Program-made: the position numbers and the translations under genes
The notes under the pieces: generated by a model
The model's input: only the letters and a program-made list of their open reading frames with translations
Told to the model about the DNA's origin: nothing
Databases searched by the model: none
In this document: positions 15,960 to 24,300 of the stretch, piece by piece
Position numbering within the stretch: position 1 is the stretch's first letter
How the letters are laid out: each line of letters begins with the position of its first letter
From: a virus
Strand: one strand, 5' to 3'
Virus record (IMG/VR): IMGVR_UViG_3300032309_003728
Span: 1-57,527 of that record
DNA: 57,527 bases

Positions 15960-16275
15960 AGTGTATCAATACCTTAATATAAATTAACTTCCCAATGAGT
16001 TCTTCAAAGCGGAGCTTTCCCTGTGTTTTTCACAAAGTTAGCAAAGCCTATTAGTTCTACTTCCCAATTGAGTCTATAAGCCTTTCGGCCCCTAACACTT
16101 ATCGGATGTCGGTAGAATCATCCATCGCGCGTTAGCCCTTACACCTACACTCCCACTATTACTAGTGGTTATCTGGGTCGCAAGCTCCTATAGCGTTGCC
16201 CACGTTTCGAACTAATAAGACTTATCGTTTTTTTTGGAGTACGACAAACCTTATCCGCTAATTGGGCGGTATGTA
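15960..16275 (-). ncRNA. Candidate large structured RNA or nrdA leader
   Basis: A stretch of about 315 nt, clearly richer in G and C than its flanks and with no open frame, follows a near-consensus promoter. On the minus strand it can form CCACTA/TAGTGG with a GTAA tetraloop (16153-16168), CTAACGC/GTGTTAG (16129-16135 with 16092-16098) enclosing GGATG/CATCC, GTCG+CTCC with GGAG+CGAC (16236-16245 with 16177-16188), a GCC-GAAA-GGC hairpin, CTTTGTG/CACAGGG and AAAGC-TCC-GCTTT. Two copies of a TTGGGAAGT motif (15987-15999 and 16059-16072) can each pair with the loop of the first hairpin (CCCAAT, 16261-16266). It is not tmRNA, and I find no RNase P, group I intron or cobalamin riboswitch core. It may be independent or the 5' leader of nrdA. 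Confidence 0.7.
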
Positions 16276-16281
16276 TGCTCT

Positions 16282-16310
16282 ATACTATAAACTATTTATC
16301 TTTTTGTCAA
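16282..16310 (-). promoter_or_regulatory. Strong sigma70-like promoter for the structured RNA
   Basis: A perfect TTGACA (16305-16310), 17 bp, TAGTAT (16282-16287) on the minus strand. Transcription would start near 16275 and run through the structured RNA towards nrdA. Confidence 0.8.
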
Positions 16311-16318
16311 AAATTATT

Positions 16319-16347
16319 TTGACTTTAAAATATTTTTATTTTATAAT
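16319..16347 (+). promoter_or_regulatory. Leaderless promoter of the sugar operon
   Basis: TTGACT (16319-16324), 17 bp, TATAAT (16342-16347), then 6 nt to the ATG at 16354. It is divergent from the RNA promoter; the two -35 boxes lie 8 bp apart. Confidence 0.82.
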
Positions 16348-16353
16348 TTAAAT

Positions 16354-16992
16354 ATGCGAATTAAAGTAATACAACATTCAGATGATAGGTTTTTAAATGC
16401 TCTTAATATTACTAAACCTAAAAACATAGAATACTGTAAAAAGTATAATTACGATTATCAAGACTATATAGGAGATTTTGTACCAAAGGATATAACTAGC
16501 GAAAGAAGAGTTTACTGGAATAAGCCATATATTTTAAAATCTATAATAGAAAATGAAGATTATGATTGGATTTTTTATCTCGATGCAGATGCCGTATTTG
16601 TAGATTTTGATTTAGACTTAAAAAGATTCATAAATTTCTCTGATATTGGAACGGAATTTATAGTATGTTACGTTAATCAACAACCAGAATGTAGATATTT
16701 TAATTTTAATTTTGGGGTATTCTTTTGCAAATCTTCTAATTATATGAATTCTATAATGGAGGAGTTAATAAGAATATGCGAAGTAAACAATGGAGCCATA
16801 GACGATCAGCCCATTTTTCATCAATTATTAAGAACTAATTACAAAAACGTTGCTCAAAAAACAGCTATATTTCCATCTATAGCATTTAATCATCATGGAA
16901 GTTTTATATATCACGCAGTAGGATTAGATGGAGTAAATAATACTGGTAATGAAATTTCAAAATTAGATCAATTAAAACAAATTATTAAATAA
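16354..16992 (+). CDS. Glycosyltransferase, GT34-like, 212 aa
   Basis: The start RIKVIQHSDDRF, the block NIEYCKKYNYDYQDYIGDF and WNKPYILKSII ... WIFYLDADAVFVDF fit the GT34 galactosyl/mannosyl-transferase pattern, with the DADAVF motif near residue 75 as the metal-binding DxD. It opens the sugar operon and should be made from a leaderless mRNA. The next gene starts at TAATG over its stop. Donor unknown; gmd and glf next door suggest deoxysugar or galactofuranose chemistry nearby. Confidence 0.7.
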   Translation: MRIKVIQHSDDRFLNALNITKPKNIEYCKKYNYDYQDYIGDFVPKDITSERRVYWNKPYILKSIIENEDYDWIFYLDADAVFVDFDLDLKRFINFSDIGTEFIVCYVNQQPECRYFNFNFGVFFCKSSNYMNSIMEELIRICEVNNGAIDDQPIFHQLLRTNYKNVAQKTAIFPSIAFNHHGSFIYHAVGLDGVNNTGNEISKLDQLKQIIK

Positions 16993-18128
16993 TGAAAAAT
17001 TTTCAAGAAACATATTATGGTAAAAAAATAGATACCGCAAATATACTCAATATAGAAGACGCTGCAAAAATAATCAATAAAAGAAAAACAGTAGTGATCA
17101 CTGGTGTAACGGGTCAAGACGGAAGCATTATGGTAGATTTTTTATTAAAAAATACAGACTATTTAATATTTGGAGGAGTAAGAAGATTAAGTGTTTATAA
17201 CCATAAAAACGTAAAGCACATTAATTCAGATAGATTTCATTTGATAAATTTTGATCTAAATGATTCTCACGCTATATCTAGAACTGTTGAAAAATTGCAA
17301 CCAGATTATTTTATAAATTTTGCGGCTCAAAGTTTTGTTGCAAGTAGTTGGGATTTCGCTAGACAAACTTGGTCCACAAACTCAACTAGCGTTCTTGACA
17401 TATTAGAAGCAATTAGATTATATAAGCCTTCTTGCAGATTATATCAAGCTGGATCAAGCGAAGAATTTGGGAATGTATTATATACTCCACAGGACGAAAA
17501 CCATCCACTTAGGCCAAGGAGTCCATATGGTGCTAGTAAAGCAGCCTCGAGACAGCTTATAAAAGTTTATAGAGATTCCTATGGTCTTTATGCTATTCAA
17601 GGATGGTTATTTAATCACGAAGGCCCAAGAAGAGGAGAAGAGTTTGTCACAAGAAAAATAACTAAAAATATTGCAAGAATTCATGATGCTATAAAAAATA
17701 ATCAAGATTTTACACCAATGGAATTAGGAAACATTAACGCAAAAAGAGATTGGAGCGACGCAGAAGATTTTATAGAAGGCGTATGGATGATGCTTAATCA
17801 GGATATATATAATAAAAATTATAATGGAAATCCAAATGAATACGTTTTTTCTTCGAACGAAACTCACACTATAAAAGAATTCGTTCAAAAAGCTTTTGAA
17901 ATCGCTAGTATAAAAGGTAATTGGGTAGGAGAAAATGAAAATGCAAAATACATTTCTAATGACGGTAAAGTATTAGTTGAAGTTAATCCTAAATTTTATA
18001 GACCAGCAGAAGTAGAATTACTGTTGGGCAACTCTTCAAAAGCAAGAGAAGAGCTTTGTTGGCAACCAAAAATATCATTCGAACAATTAATTAAAAAAAT
18101 GGTAGAAAACGATATACAAAATTTATGA
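16992..18128 (+). CDS. gmd: GDP-mannose 4,6-dehydratase, 378 aa
   Basis: Gmd turns GDP-mannose into GDP-4-keto-6-deoxymannose, precursor of fucose, rhamnose and related sugars. The NADP site is GVTGQDGSIM, followed by GGVRRLS, FAAQSFVASSW, the catalytic SSEEFGN and YGASKAA (Y-x3-K), and FNHEGPRRGEEFVTRK. The length is close to bacterial Gmd (about 370). It overlaps its neighbours by 1 and 4 bp. No reductase or epimerase for the keto product is seen in the window, so the host or another region must finish the sugar. Confidence 0.93.
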   Translation: MKNFQETYYGKKIDTANILNIEDAAKIINKRKTVVITGVTGQDGSIMVDFLLKNTDYLIFGGVRRLSVYNHKNVKHINSDRFHLINFDLNDSHAISRTVEKLQPDYFINFAAQSFVASSWDFARQTWSTNSTSVLDILEAIRLYKPSCRLYQAGSSEEFGNVLYTPQDENHPLRPRSPYGASKAASRQLIKVYRDSYGLYAIQGWLFNHEGPRRGEEFVTRKITKNIARIHDAIKNNQDFTPMELGNINAKRDWSDAEDFIEGVWMMLNQDIYNKNYNGNPNEYVFSSNETHTIKEFVQKAFEIASIKGNWVGENENAKYISNDGKVLVEVNPKFYRPAEVELLLGNSSKAREELCWQPKISFEQLIKKMVENDIQNL

Positions 18129-18748
18129 ACTTTACAAACGCGGATTTAATAGTAGCTAGATACAATGAAGATATATCTTGGATAAAGTCTAATTACGATA
18201 ACGTTTTTGTTTATAACAAAGGGCAAGATAATTTAATGACAAATTTTAATTTAAAAAAATTAAATAATGTAGGAAGAGAGTCTCAGACTTATTTATATCA
18301 TATAGTGCAAAATTACAATAATCTTAACAAGATAAATATTTTTACTCAAGGAGCAATACTAGATCATGGCATGAATGAATCAGTATTATTTAATTATTAT
18401 ATCGAAGCAATAAAGTATGGAGCTTCATTAAATAAAAACTTTTATCCAGAATGGGTTGAAAAATTTGGTGGTTACAAGAATTTCAGGATTGATGAACATG
18501 CAGGTAAAAAAGTTTCTAAATCTAAATATTCATTATATGAATGGAAAAAGAATTTCAATATATCAGATGACGATCAACCATTTAAATGGTATCAAAAAGC
18601 TGTATTTGCAATTTCTAAAGATTCTATCCACACCAGAGATTTACAGTTTTATCAAAATTTACTAAATGACCCTGAACTAAACCAATTAGATCCAGAGATA
18701 GGGCATTACTACGAGAGATCTTGGGCCAAAATCTTTAATATAGAATGA
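18125..18748 (+). CDS. DUF3431-like protein, probable sugar-processing, 207 aa
   Basis: The pattern IVARYNEDISWIK, then FVYNKGQ, NVGRESQTYLYHIVQNYNNL and IFTQGAILDHG matches the DUF3431 family, which is often found beside glycosyltransferases and may be one. It overlaps gmd by 4 bp and glf by 4 bp (ATGA at both ends), so it is translated with them. The exact reaction is unknown. Confidence 0.65.
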   Translation: MNFTNADLIVARYNEDISWIKSNYDNVFVYNKGQDNLMTNFNLKKLNNVGRESQTYLYHIVQNYNNLNKINIFTQGAILDHGMNESVLFNYYIEAIKYGASLNKNFYPEWVEKFGGYKNFRIDEHAGKKVSKSKYSLYEWKKNFNISDDDQPFKWYQKAVFAISKDSIHTRDLQFYQNLLNDPELNQLDPEIGHYYERSWAKIFNIE

Positions 18749-19836
18749 TTTACGATTTCTTAATTGTAGGTTGTGGTTTGTTTGGAGCTACTTTCGCAAA
18801 TAGAGCTAAAGCTAAAGGCTATAAATGTATAGTGATTGATTCAAGAGATCATATTGGTGGAAACTGCTTTACAGAAGAAGTAGAGAAAATAAATATACAT
18901 AAATATGGCCCACATATTTTTCACACTAATAATTCAGAAATATGGAACTATGTTAATAAATTCGCTAAATTTAATAATTTTATAAATAGACCAAAAGTAA
19001 ATTATAAAAATAGAATATATTCTTTCCCTATAAATCTAATGACATTTCATCAGCTTTGGGGGATCAATACCCCAAAAGAAGCTGAAGAGAAATTGAACGA
19101 AATTAAAATAAAAATAGACAATCCCTCTAATTTAGAAGAATGGGTTTTGTCTCAAGTTGGTGAAGAAATTTATTATACTTTTATTCATGGCTATACCAAG
19201 AAGCAATGGAATAGAAACCCCAAAGAATTAAATAGCTCAATAATTAAAAGACTACCAATAAGATTGAGTTTTAATGATAATTATTTTTTCGACGTACATC
19301 AAGGCATACCTATTGGAGGATATACTAAAATGATAGAAAATATGTTAGAAGGTATAGACGTTTTAACAAATGAAAACTATTTCAATAGAAGAGACTACTG
19401 GAATACAAAATCTAAACGTATAGTCTACACTGGGAAAATTGATGAATTTTATGATTACAAATATGGAGAGTTAGAATATAGATCTCTCAGATTTGAAACA
19501 GAAAAACACTCAATAAAAGATTATCAAGGAAATGCAGTTGTAAACTATACGGAGGACAATATACCATTCACAAGAATAGTAGAGCATAAACACTTTGAAT
19601 TTGGAGATCATAATTATACATATATAACAAAAGAGTATCCAGAAGAATACTCTAAAGATAAAATTCCATACTATCCAATTAATGATGAAAAAAATAGTTA
19701 TACTTACAACAAGTATAAAGATTTAAATCAAAAAAGTAATATAATTTTTGGTGGAAGATTAGCTGAATATAAGTACTATGATATGCATCAAATAATAGGT
19801 TCGGCAATAAATAAAATGGAGAAATTAAATGAATAA
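18745..19836 (+). CDS. glf: UDP-galactopyranose mutase, 363 aa
   Basis: Glf interconverts UDP-galactopyranose and UDP-galactofuranose using FADH2. The FAD Rossmann site GCGLFGATFANRAK (9-22) is followed by RDHIGGNCF, HKYGPHIFHT, FINRPKVNYKNRIYSFPIN and a GYTKKQWNR segment, all typical of Glf. The C-terminal FGGRLAEYKYYDMHQIIGSA is the usual end. Length is normal (about 370). Phage genes for this enzyme are uncommon and imply galactofuranose in a phage or host glycan. The next gene starts 8 bp before its end. Confidence 0.94.
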   Translation: MIYDFLIVGCGLFGATFANRAKAKGYKCIVIDSRDHIGGNCFTEEVEKINIHKYGPHIFHTNNSEIWNYVNKFAKFNNFINRPKVNYKNRIYSFPINLMTFHQLWGINTPKEAEEKLNEIKIKIDNPSNLEEWVLSQVGEEIYYTFIHGYTKKQWNRNPKELNSSIIKRLPIRLSFNDNYFFDVHQGIPIGGYTKMIENMLEGIDVLTNENYFNRRDYWNTKSKRIVYTGKIDEFYDYKYGELEYRSLRFETEKHSIKDYQGNAVVNYTEDNIPFTRIVEHKHFEFGDHNYTYITKEYPEEYSKDKIPYYPINDEKNSYTYNKYKDLNQKSNIIFGGRLAEYKYYDMHQIIGSAINKMEKLNE

Positions 19837-20563
19837 CTTTATAGAATACCTAGAATCATTAAACAGCAAAGACTTATCAGACAGAAACAACCTTGAAGAC
19901 AAGGTCCTAATAGATTTAGGATTAAATAATGAAGCGCTGAATGAGCAGCCATCTCATCTAAGTGAATTTTACGGCAAAGGCCATGAGTTAAAAATTTGGC
20001 AGTATCCTAACCAATTTTCAAAATATTTATCATTTTTGTCAAAACACGCACATAAGATAAACTCTTATTTAGAGATTGGATGTAGACATGGAGGAACATT
20101 CATATTAACTTCAGAATTAATACATAAACTTAATTTTAATTTTGATAAATCTATAGCGTTAGATTTAATAGACGAAAGCGAAAACATACAAAAATACAGA
20201 GAAAAAAGAAAATTTATCCAATTTAAAAAAGAAGATTCAAATTCTGAAATTTTTAAAAATTATATTAAAACTAATTTTTTTGATTTAATTTTTATTGATG
20301 GTGATCACTCTTATGAAGGGGTTAAAAGCGATGGAGAAAATACAAGGGAGCATTGTAATATTCAAGTCTATCACGACATATCTAATGATGCTTGCCCTGG
20401 AGTTATTAGATACTGGAACGAATTAAAACACAGAAATAAAGATATTTATAATTTTTATGAATTTACTGATCAATATTATGAAGTTATAAAAAGAACAAAT
20501 CGTACATATTTAGGAATAGGTGTAGCAATTAAAAAAACTTTTGATAATTATCTTGCATTATAA
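19829..20563 (+). CDS. SAM-dependent methyltransferase or hydroxylase-like enzyme, 244 aa
   Basis: A Rossmann core with SYLEIGCRHGGTFILTSEL (motif I) and FFDLIFIDGDHSYEGVKSD places it in the class I methyltransferase fold near the Methyltransf_24 and cephalosporin-hydroxylase-like groups, which often modify sugars. It closes the sugar operon, 26 bp before the next gene. The last half is alpha/beta with an aromatic YEFTDQYYEV segment. Substrate unknown. Confidence 0.65.
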   Translation: MNNFIEYLESLNSKDLSDRNNLEDKVLIDLGLNNEALNEQPSHLSEFYGKGHELKIWQYPNQFSKYLSFLSKHAHKINSYLEIGCRHGGTFILTSELIHKLNFNFDKSIALDLIDESENIQKYREKRKFIQFKKEDSNSEIFKNYIKTNFFDLIFIDGDHSYEGVKSDGENTREHCNIQVYHDISNDACPGVIRYWNELKHRNKDIYNFYEFTDQYYEVIKRTNRTYLGIGVAIKKTFDNYLAL

Positions 20564-20580
20564 TTAAATATATGTATTAT
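20553..20580 (+). promoter_or_regulatory. Possible promoter of the recombinase operon
   Basis: TTGCAT (20553-20558) and TATTAT (20575-20580) are 16 bp apart. The -10 box ends 8 nt before the ATG at 20589. Weaker than the other leaderless promoters. Confidence 0.4.
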
Positions 20581-20588
20581 TATTAATA

Positions 20589-20939
20589 ATGACAAATCAT
20601 AAACTCTGTCAATTTATAGTTAAAAAATATCTTCAGAATAATGTTAATTGGGCAAGAGAAATAAAAATAGCTCAAAAATTAATAAAAAAACATAAAGATT
20701 ATAGCTTTTGGAATAATTTAAGACAGGTAAAATTGCCAAGTTTAGCTTGGCTTCTTACCGAAGAAGGCATAGCCTTTTTAAATATTGGGCATAAAGTCCA
20801 AGGGATGAAAGAGCAAGCTAAAGAAAAGCATTCAATATTAGATAATAAAATTGGAGAAGATAAAAAGACTTGCCAAAAACCTAAGAATATCATACAATTT
20901 ATAAGATCATGGGAAGAAGACCAAAAGAAGAAAACGTAA
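20589..20939 (+). CDS. Hypothetical protein, helical, basic, 116 aa
   Basis: A basic helical protein with WAREIKIAQKLIKKH, a LPSLAWLLTEEG segment and a charged tail. It precedes the UvsX-like gene and overlaps it by 31 bp, so it is translated with the recombination genes. Size and place suit a small replication or recombination accessory, but no family is recognised. Confidence 0.5.
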   Translation: MTNHKLCQFIVKKYLQNNVNWAREIKIAQKLIKKHKDYSFWNNLRQVKLPSLAWLLTEEGIAFLNIGHKVQGMKEQAKEKHSILDNKIGEDKKTCQKPKNIIQFIRSWEEDQKKKT

Positions 20940-22057
20940 CAGATCAAAATCTTGGACCATCTGCAAAGAGTCGATTAGCCTCTTTCTTGAAAGAAAACAA
21001 GGATGACCATTATAATTTTGAAGACGAAATACATTATAAAGTATCAACTGGTAGCTTAAATCTTGATATAGCAACTAGTGGAGGACTATGCCCAGGATTA
21101 CATAGATTTATCGGCATGAACGAAGGGGGGAAAACTTCTGAAGCTTTAGAGGTTGCAAAAAACTTTTTAAATAACATAAAAGATTCAAGAGCATTACTAA
21201 TCAAAGCCGAAGGAAGACTTGGCAAAGAGGTTAAGGAAAGATCTGGAATAAAATTTATTTCTAATCCAGATGAGTGGGAGGATGGAACATGTTTTGTTTT
21301 TGAGTCTAATATTTTTGAAACTATTTCAGAACTAATGAAAGATCTTATTCAAAATAATGATGAGAATAAGAGATATATATTTATTCTTGATTCAGTTGAT
21401 GGATTAATGACTAAGGGCGATTCTCAAAAAAGCATGACGGAAGCAACTAAAGTCGCTGGAGGAGCGGTCATCTCATCAATGTTGATGAAGAAGATTTCTC
21501 TAGCTCTTTCTAAACGCGGTCATATGGCGATTTTTATTAGTCAAGTACGATCAGATATTAAACTTGATCCCTACGCAGCAAACAAGGATATTAGACAAAC
21601 GACTGCAACTGGTGGAAATGCATTGTTGCATTTTGCTAATTGGATTTTGGAATTTGAACCAAGATTTAATAAAGATCTTATTCTAGAAAAGCCTAATGAG
21701 AGATATGATTCTATTAAAAATAAAATAATAGGACATAACGTAAAAATAACTATTAAAAAGTCTACAAATGAAACCACTAATTCAAAAATTCAATACCCAA
21801 TTAAATATGGCAGAAAGAATGGTTCTTCTGTGTGGAAAGAGTACGAAATAATTGATCAAATTCTTTCTTGGGAGTTTGCTACAGCCAAAGGTGCTTGGGT
21901 TACTTTTAACGATGAGATTATTGAAGAGCTTAAGAAAGAAAATATTGAGTTAAAAAAACAACACCAAGGAATTGACAATCTTCGCTTATATCTAGAAGAG
22001 AACAAACAGATAGTAGACCATTTTTACACAAAATTCATCAATACTCTAGCGTCATGA
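20909..22057 (+). CDS. uvsX: UvsX/RecA-like recombinase, 382 aa
   Basis: RecA-fold ATPase that coats ssDNA and exchanges strands. The Walker A loop is GMNEGGKTS (69-77). LIKAEGRLGKE gives the glutamate that contacts ATP, IFILDSVDGL is Walker B, and SQVRSDIKL followed by TTATGGNALLHFANW is the L2-like DNA-binding region. The pattern is closer to T4 UvsX than to bacterial RecA. It overlaps the gene before it by 31 bp and the nuclease after it by 4 bp. Probably acts in repair and recombination-dependent replication with the helicase and primase. Confidence 0.85.
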   Translation: MGRRPKEENVTDQNLGPSAKSRLASFLKENKDDHYNFEDEIHYKVSTGSLNLDIATSGGLCPGLHRFIGMNEGGKTSEALEVAKNFLNNIKDSRALLIKAEGRLGKEVKERSGIKFISNPDEWEDGTCFVFESNIFETISELMKDLIQNNDENKRYIFILDSVDGLMTKGDSQKSMTEATKVAGGAVISSMLMKKISLALSKRGHMAIFISQVRSDIKLDPYAANKDIRQTTATGGNALLHFANWILEFEPRFNKDLILEKPNERYDSIKNKIIGHNVKITIKKSTNETTNSKIQYPIKYGRKNGSSVWKEYEIIDQILSWEFATAKGAWVTFNDEIIEELKKENIELKKQHQGIDNLRLYLEENKQIVDHFYTKFINTLAS

Positions 22058-22473
22058 GGTTATTAAATATTAACGGAAAACTCGTTAATAAAAACGTAAG
22101 AAAAAACCTTGTAAATTGGGACACAAAAAGTAGAAGTAATTTGCAATATCAATTTAAACAATTTTTTCATATATATTGGAAGAATCATATAGTATATGAA
22201 GAGTTTCCAGTTTATGGGAGTATGCTTAAAGTCGATTTTTTAAATGCTACAAAAAAGATAGCGGTTGAAATACAAGGTAATCAACATGAATCCTTTAACA
22301 AATTTTTTCACGACAACTCAAGATTAAAATACTTACAAAGCATAAAAAGAGATGTGCAAAAAAGTAAATGGCTTGAAATGAATAATTTTAAATTTCTAGA
22401 ATTGTACGAAAATGACCTAAAAAAATTGTCACCACAATATATAGAAGAAAAATGCGGAATTTTAATTATTTAA
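22054..22473 (+). CDS. Vsr-like PD-(D/E)XK endonuclease, 139 aa
   Basis: The core EEFPVYGSMLKVDFLNATKKIAVEIQGNQH has the Glu, Asp and E-x-Q/K pattern of the very-short-patch-repair and DUF559 group of nucleases. It overlaps the recombinase gene by 4 bp (ATGA), so both are co-translated. It probably nicks or resolves DNA in repair or recombination. Whether it recognises mismatches cannot be told. Confidence 0.6.
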   Translation: MRLLNINGKLVNKNVRKNLVNWDTKSRSNLQYQFKQFFHIYWKNHIVYEEFPVYGSMLKVDFLNATKKIAVEIQGNQHESFNKFFHDNSRLKYLQSIKRDVQKSKWLEMNNFKFLELYENDLKKLSPQYIEEKCGILII

Positions 22474-22480
22474 GTGTAAA
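22474..22480 (+). promoter_or_regulatory. GTGTAAA motif upstream of the 92-aa gene
   Basis: GTGTAAA just before the GTG start at 22489 (gap of 8 nt), no Shine-Dalgarno sequence. It is close to the candidate late motif, but lies in the early region. Confidence 0.3.
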
Positions 22481-22488
22481 ACGATTTA

Positions 22489-22767
22489 GTGACTAATAAA
22501 AAAAAATTCACCTTTCCTAGTAATCTACTCAAGCAATTAGACGAATGCAGTTTCGGCGGATATATTTTATTTAATTTTAACTCCAAAGGTGATCCTCAAG
22601 TTTTTACCAAATTTGATAATCAAATGAATGCTATGGCCCTTTTATATTATGTAGGTTCATGGATAAGTACTGTTGATCAAATGAATATGGATGCAACAGC
22701 AGATGCTATAAATAAAGAAAACGATAAATACGATCAAAGTGAAGAGCGAGACGAAGATAACGATTAA
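22489..22767 (+). CDS. Hypothetical protein with acidic tail, 92 aa
   Basis: A GTG start at 22489 is supported by the good frame and the spacing to the motif upstream. The middle (GGYILFNFNSKGDPQVFTKF) suggests a small beta-rich domain, then a helix and a tail of alternating acid (DQSEERDEDND). The tail resembles acidic C-termini that contact replication proteins. It is placed between the nuclease and helicase genes. Function unknown. Confidence 0.45.
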   Translation: MTNKKKFTFPSNLLKQLDECSFGGYILFNFNSKGDPQVFTKFDNQMNAMALLYYVGSWISTVDQMNMDATADAINKENDKYDQSEERDEDND

Positions 22768-22779
22768 TATATACTTTAC

Positions 22780-22808
22780 TTGACTTTTAAAATATAAACA
22801 GTTATTAT
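22780..22808 (+). promoter_or_regulatory. Leaderless promoter of the helicase operon
   Basis: TTGACT (22780-22785), 17 bp, TATTAT (22803-22808), then 7 nt to the ATG at 22816. No Shine-Dalgarno sequence. Confidence 0.82.
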
Positions 22809-22815
22809 TATATAC

Positions 22816-24300
22816 ATGATTTATTCTCTTCAAATAGAGAGGCATGTATTAAGCGGCCTTATAAAATATCAGAATTTATTTCCAGATATAGATGTATTTT
22901 TATCTGAAGATGACTTTTATCATGAAGTCCATTCCACCATATATGCTGTATATAAAAACACTAAATACAAGGGAGAGAAAATAGATAAAGTTTTATTAGC
23001 TGAAAAAATTAAAAATCTTGGAATTTCATTTAAAGATGATATTAATATTTATGATTATATAGATAACTTGAGCTTTTCTCAAATTACAGAGGAAGCCACA
23101 ATGAATGCTTGTAAAGAGTTAATGAAACTGAGAATAAGAAGAGAAATAGGTCAAACCGCAGAAAAATTAAAACAATACGTAACCAAAAACGGAGAAGAGA
23201 CCATAGATAAAATAATATCCGAAGCAGATGCTATTTATAATAATAAAATCTCTTCTTACGAATCAAATGAAGAGCCAATTAATTTATTTGAAAATATAGA
23301 AGACATTATTGAAGAAATCGGAAACTCTCCAAGAGAAGAAGTCGGACTAGTAACTCCATATCAAGAGTTTAATAAATTATATGGAGGTTTAAAAAATGGA
23401 AACATTTACGCAATCGTAAGTAGACCTGGACAAGGGAAATCTACTTGGATAAATGATATGTGTTTTAATACAAGCAAGATCCCACAGAATAGAACTAAGA
23501 CTTTAGTTTTAGATACAGAAATGCAAACTTTAGATATTCAATTAAGAATGGTATCATCTATGACAGATGTTCCTATGTGGTATTTAGAAACTGGTAATTG
23601 GAGAAAAAATCCAGAAATGACAACAAAAGTAAGAGCTGCATGGGAGAATATAAAAGCTCATGATTATTTTCATTATCATGTAGGCAGTAAAAATATAGAC
23701 CAAATTTGTTCGATAATCAGAAGATGGTATCTTTCAAAAGTTGGTAGAGGAAATCAAGCTTTGATAGCTTATGATTATGTAAAATTAACTGGAGAAAAAG
23801 TTGGCCAAAACTGGGCAGAGCATCAAGCTATTGGTGATAAAATTGACAAATTAAAAAGAATATCCGAAGAAATACAATGCCCAGTTATCACGGCTATGCA
23901 GCTAAATAGAACAGGAGAGAATTTCAATCGTTCATCTACAAATGTTGTTGATGATAGCTCTGTCATTGCTTTATCAGATAGATTACAATGGTTCGCTTCT
24001 TTTGTAGCGATCTTTAGAAGGAAAACTTTAGATGAATTAGCCTTGGATGGACAAGAGTTTGGAACACATAAATTAATACCAACAAAGACAAGATTCCAAG
24101 GTAAAGAAGCTGCGGGGCATCAAGACTTAGTAAGAAGACTAGACCCAAGCGGTAAACAAGTCTGGTCACAGAATTATTTAAATTATAATGTCCACAATTT
24201 TAAAATAGAAGAAAGAGGCTCATTATTAACTATAACCCAAAGACAAAGAGAGCAGTATGAGCTTAATGATAGAAATCAAAATGATGGAGAAATCCTATGA
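22816..24300 (+). CDS. dnaB: Replicative DnaB-type helicase, 494 aa
   Basis: The N-terminal domain (IERHVLSGLIKYQN...LSEDDFYHEVHSTIY) is the DnaB_N primase-binding part. The C-terminal RecA-fold motor has Walker A RPGQGKST (203-210), VLDTEMQ (Walker-type H1a), ALIAYDYVK (Walker B) and AMQLNRTGENF, followed by DSSVIALSDRL. The helicase unwinds DNA ahead of the phage polymerase. The length is within the normal range. It leads an operon with thyX, the primase and a nuclease; thyX overlaps its stop by 4 bp. Confidence 0.92.
   Translation: MIYSLQIERHVLSGLIKYQNLFPDIDVFLSEDDFYHEVHSTIYAVYKNTKYKGEKIDKVLLAEKIKNLGISFKDDINIYDYIDNLSFSQITEEATMNACKELMKLRIRREIGQTAEKLKQYVTKNGEETIDKIISEADAIYNNKISSYESNEEPINLFENIEDIIEEIGNSPREEVGLVTPYQEFNKLYGGLKNGNIYAIVSRPGQGKSTWINDMCFNTSKIPQNRTKTLVLDTEMQTLDIQLRMVSSMTDVPMWYLETGNWRKNPEMTTKVRAAWENIKAHDYFHYHVGSKNIDQICSIIRRWYLSKVGRGNQALIAYDYVKLTGEKVGQNWAEHQAIGDKIDKLKRISEEIQCPVITAMQLNRTGENFNRSSTNVVDDSSVIALSDRLQWFASFVAIFRRKTLDELALDGQEFGTHKLIPTKTRFQGKEAAGHQDLVRRLDPSGKQVWSQNYLNYNVHNFKIEERGSLLTITQRQREQYELNDRNQNDGEIL

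Noticed and set aside
15960-16275. RNase P RNA, group I intron or cobalamin riboswitch
   Set aside because: The conserved GAGGAAAGUCC, P7 core and B12-box sequences are missing.
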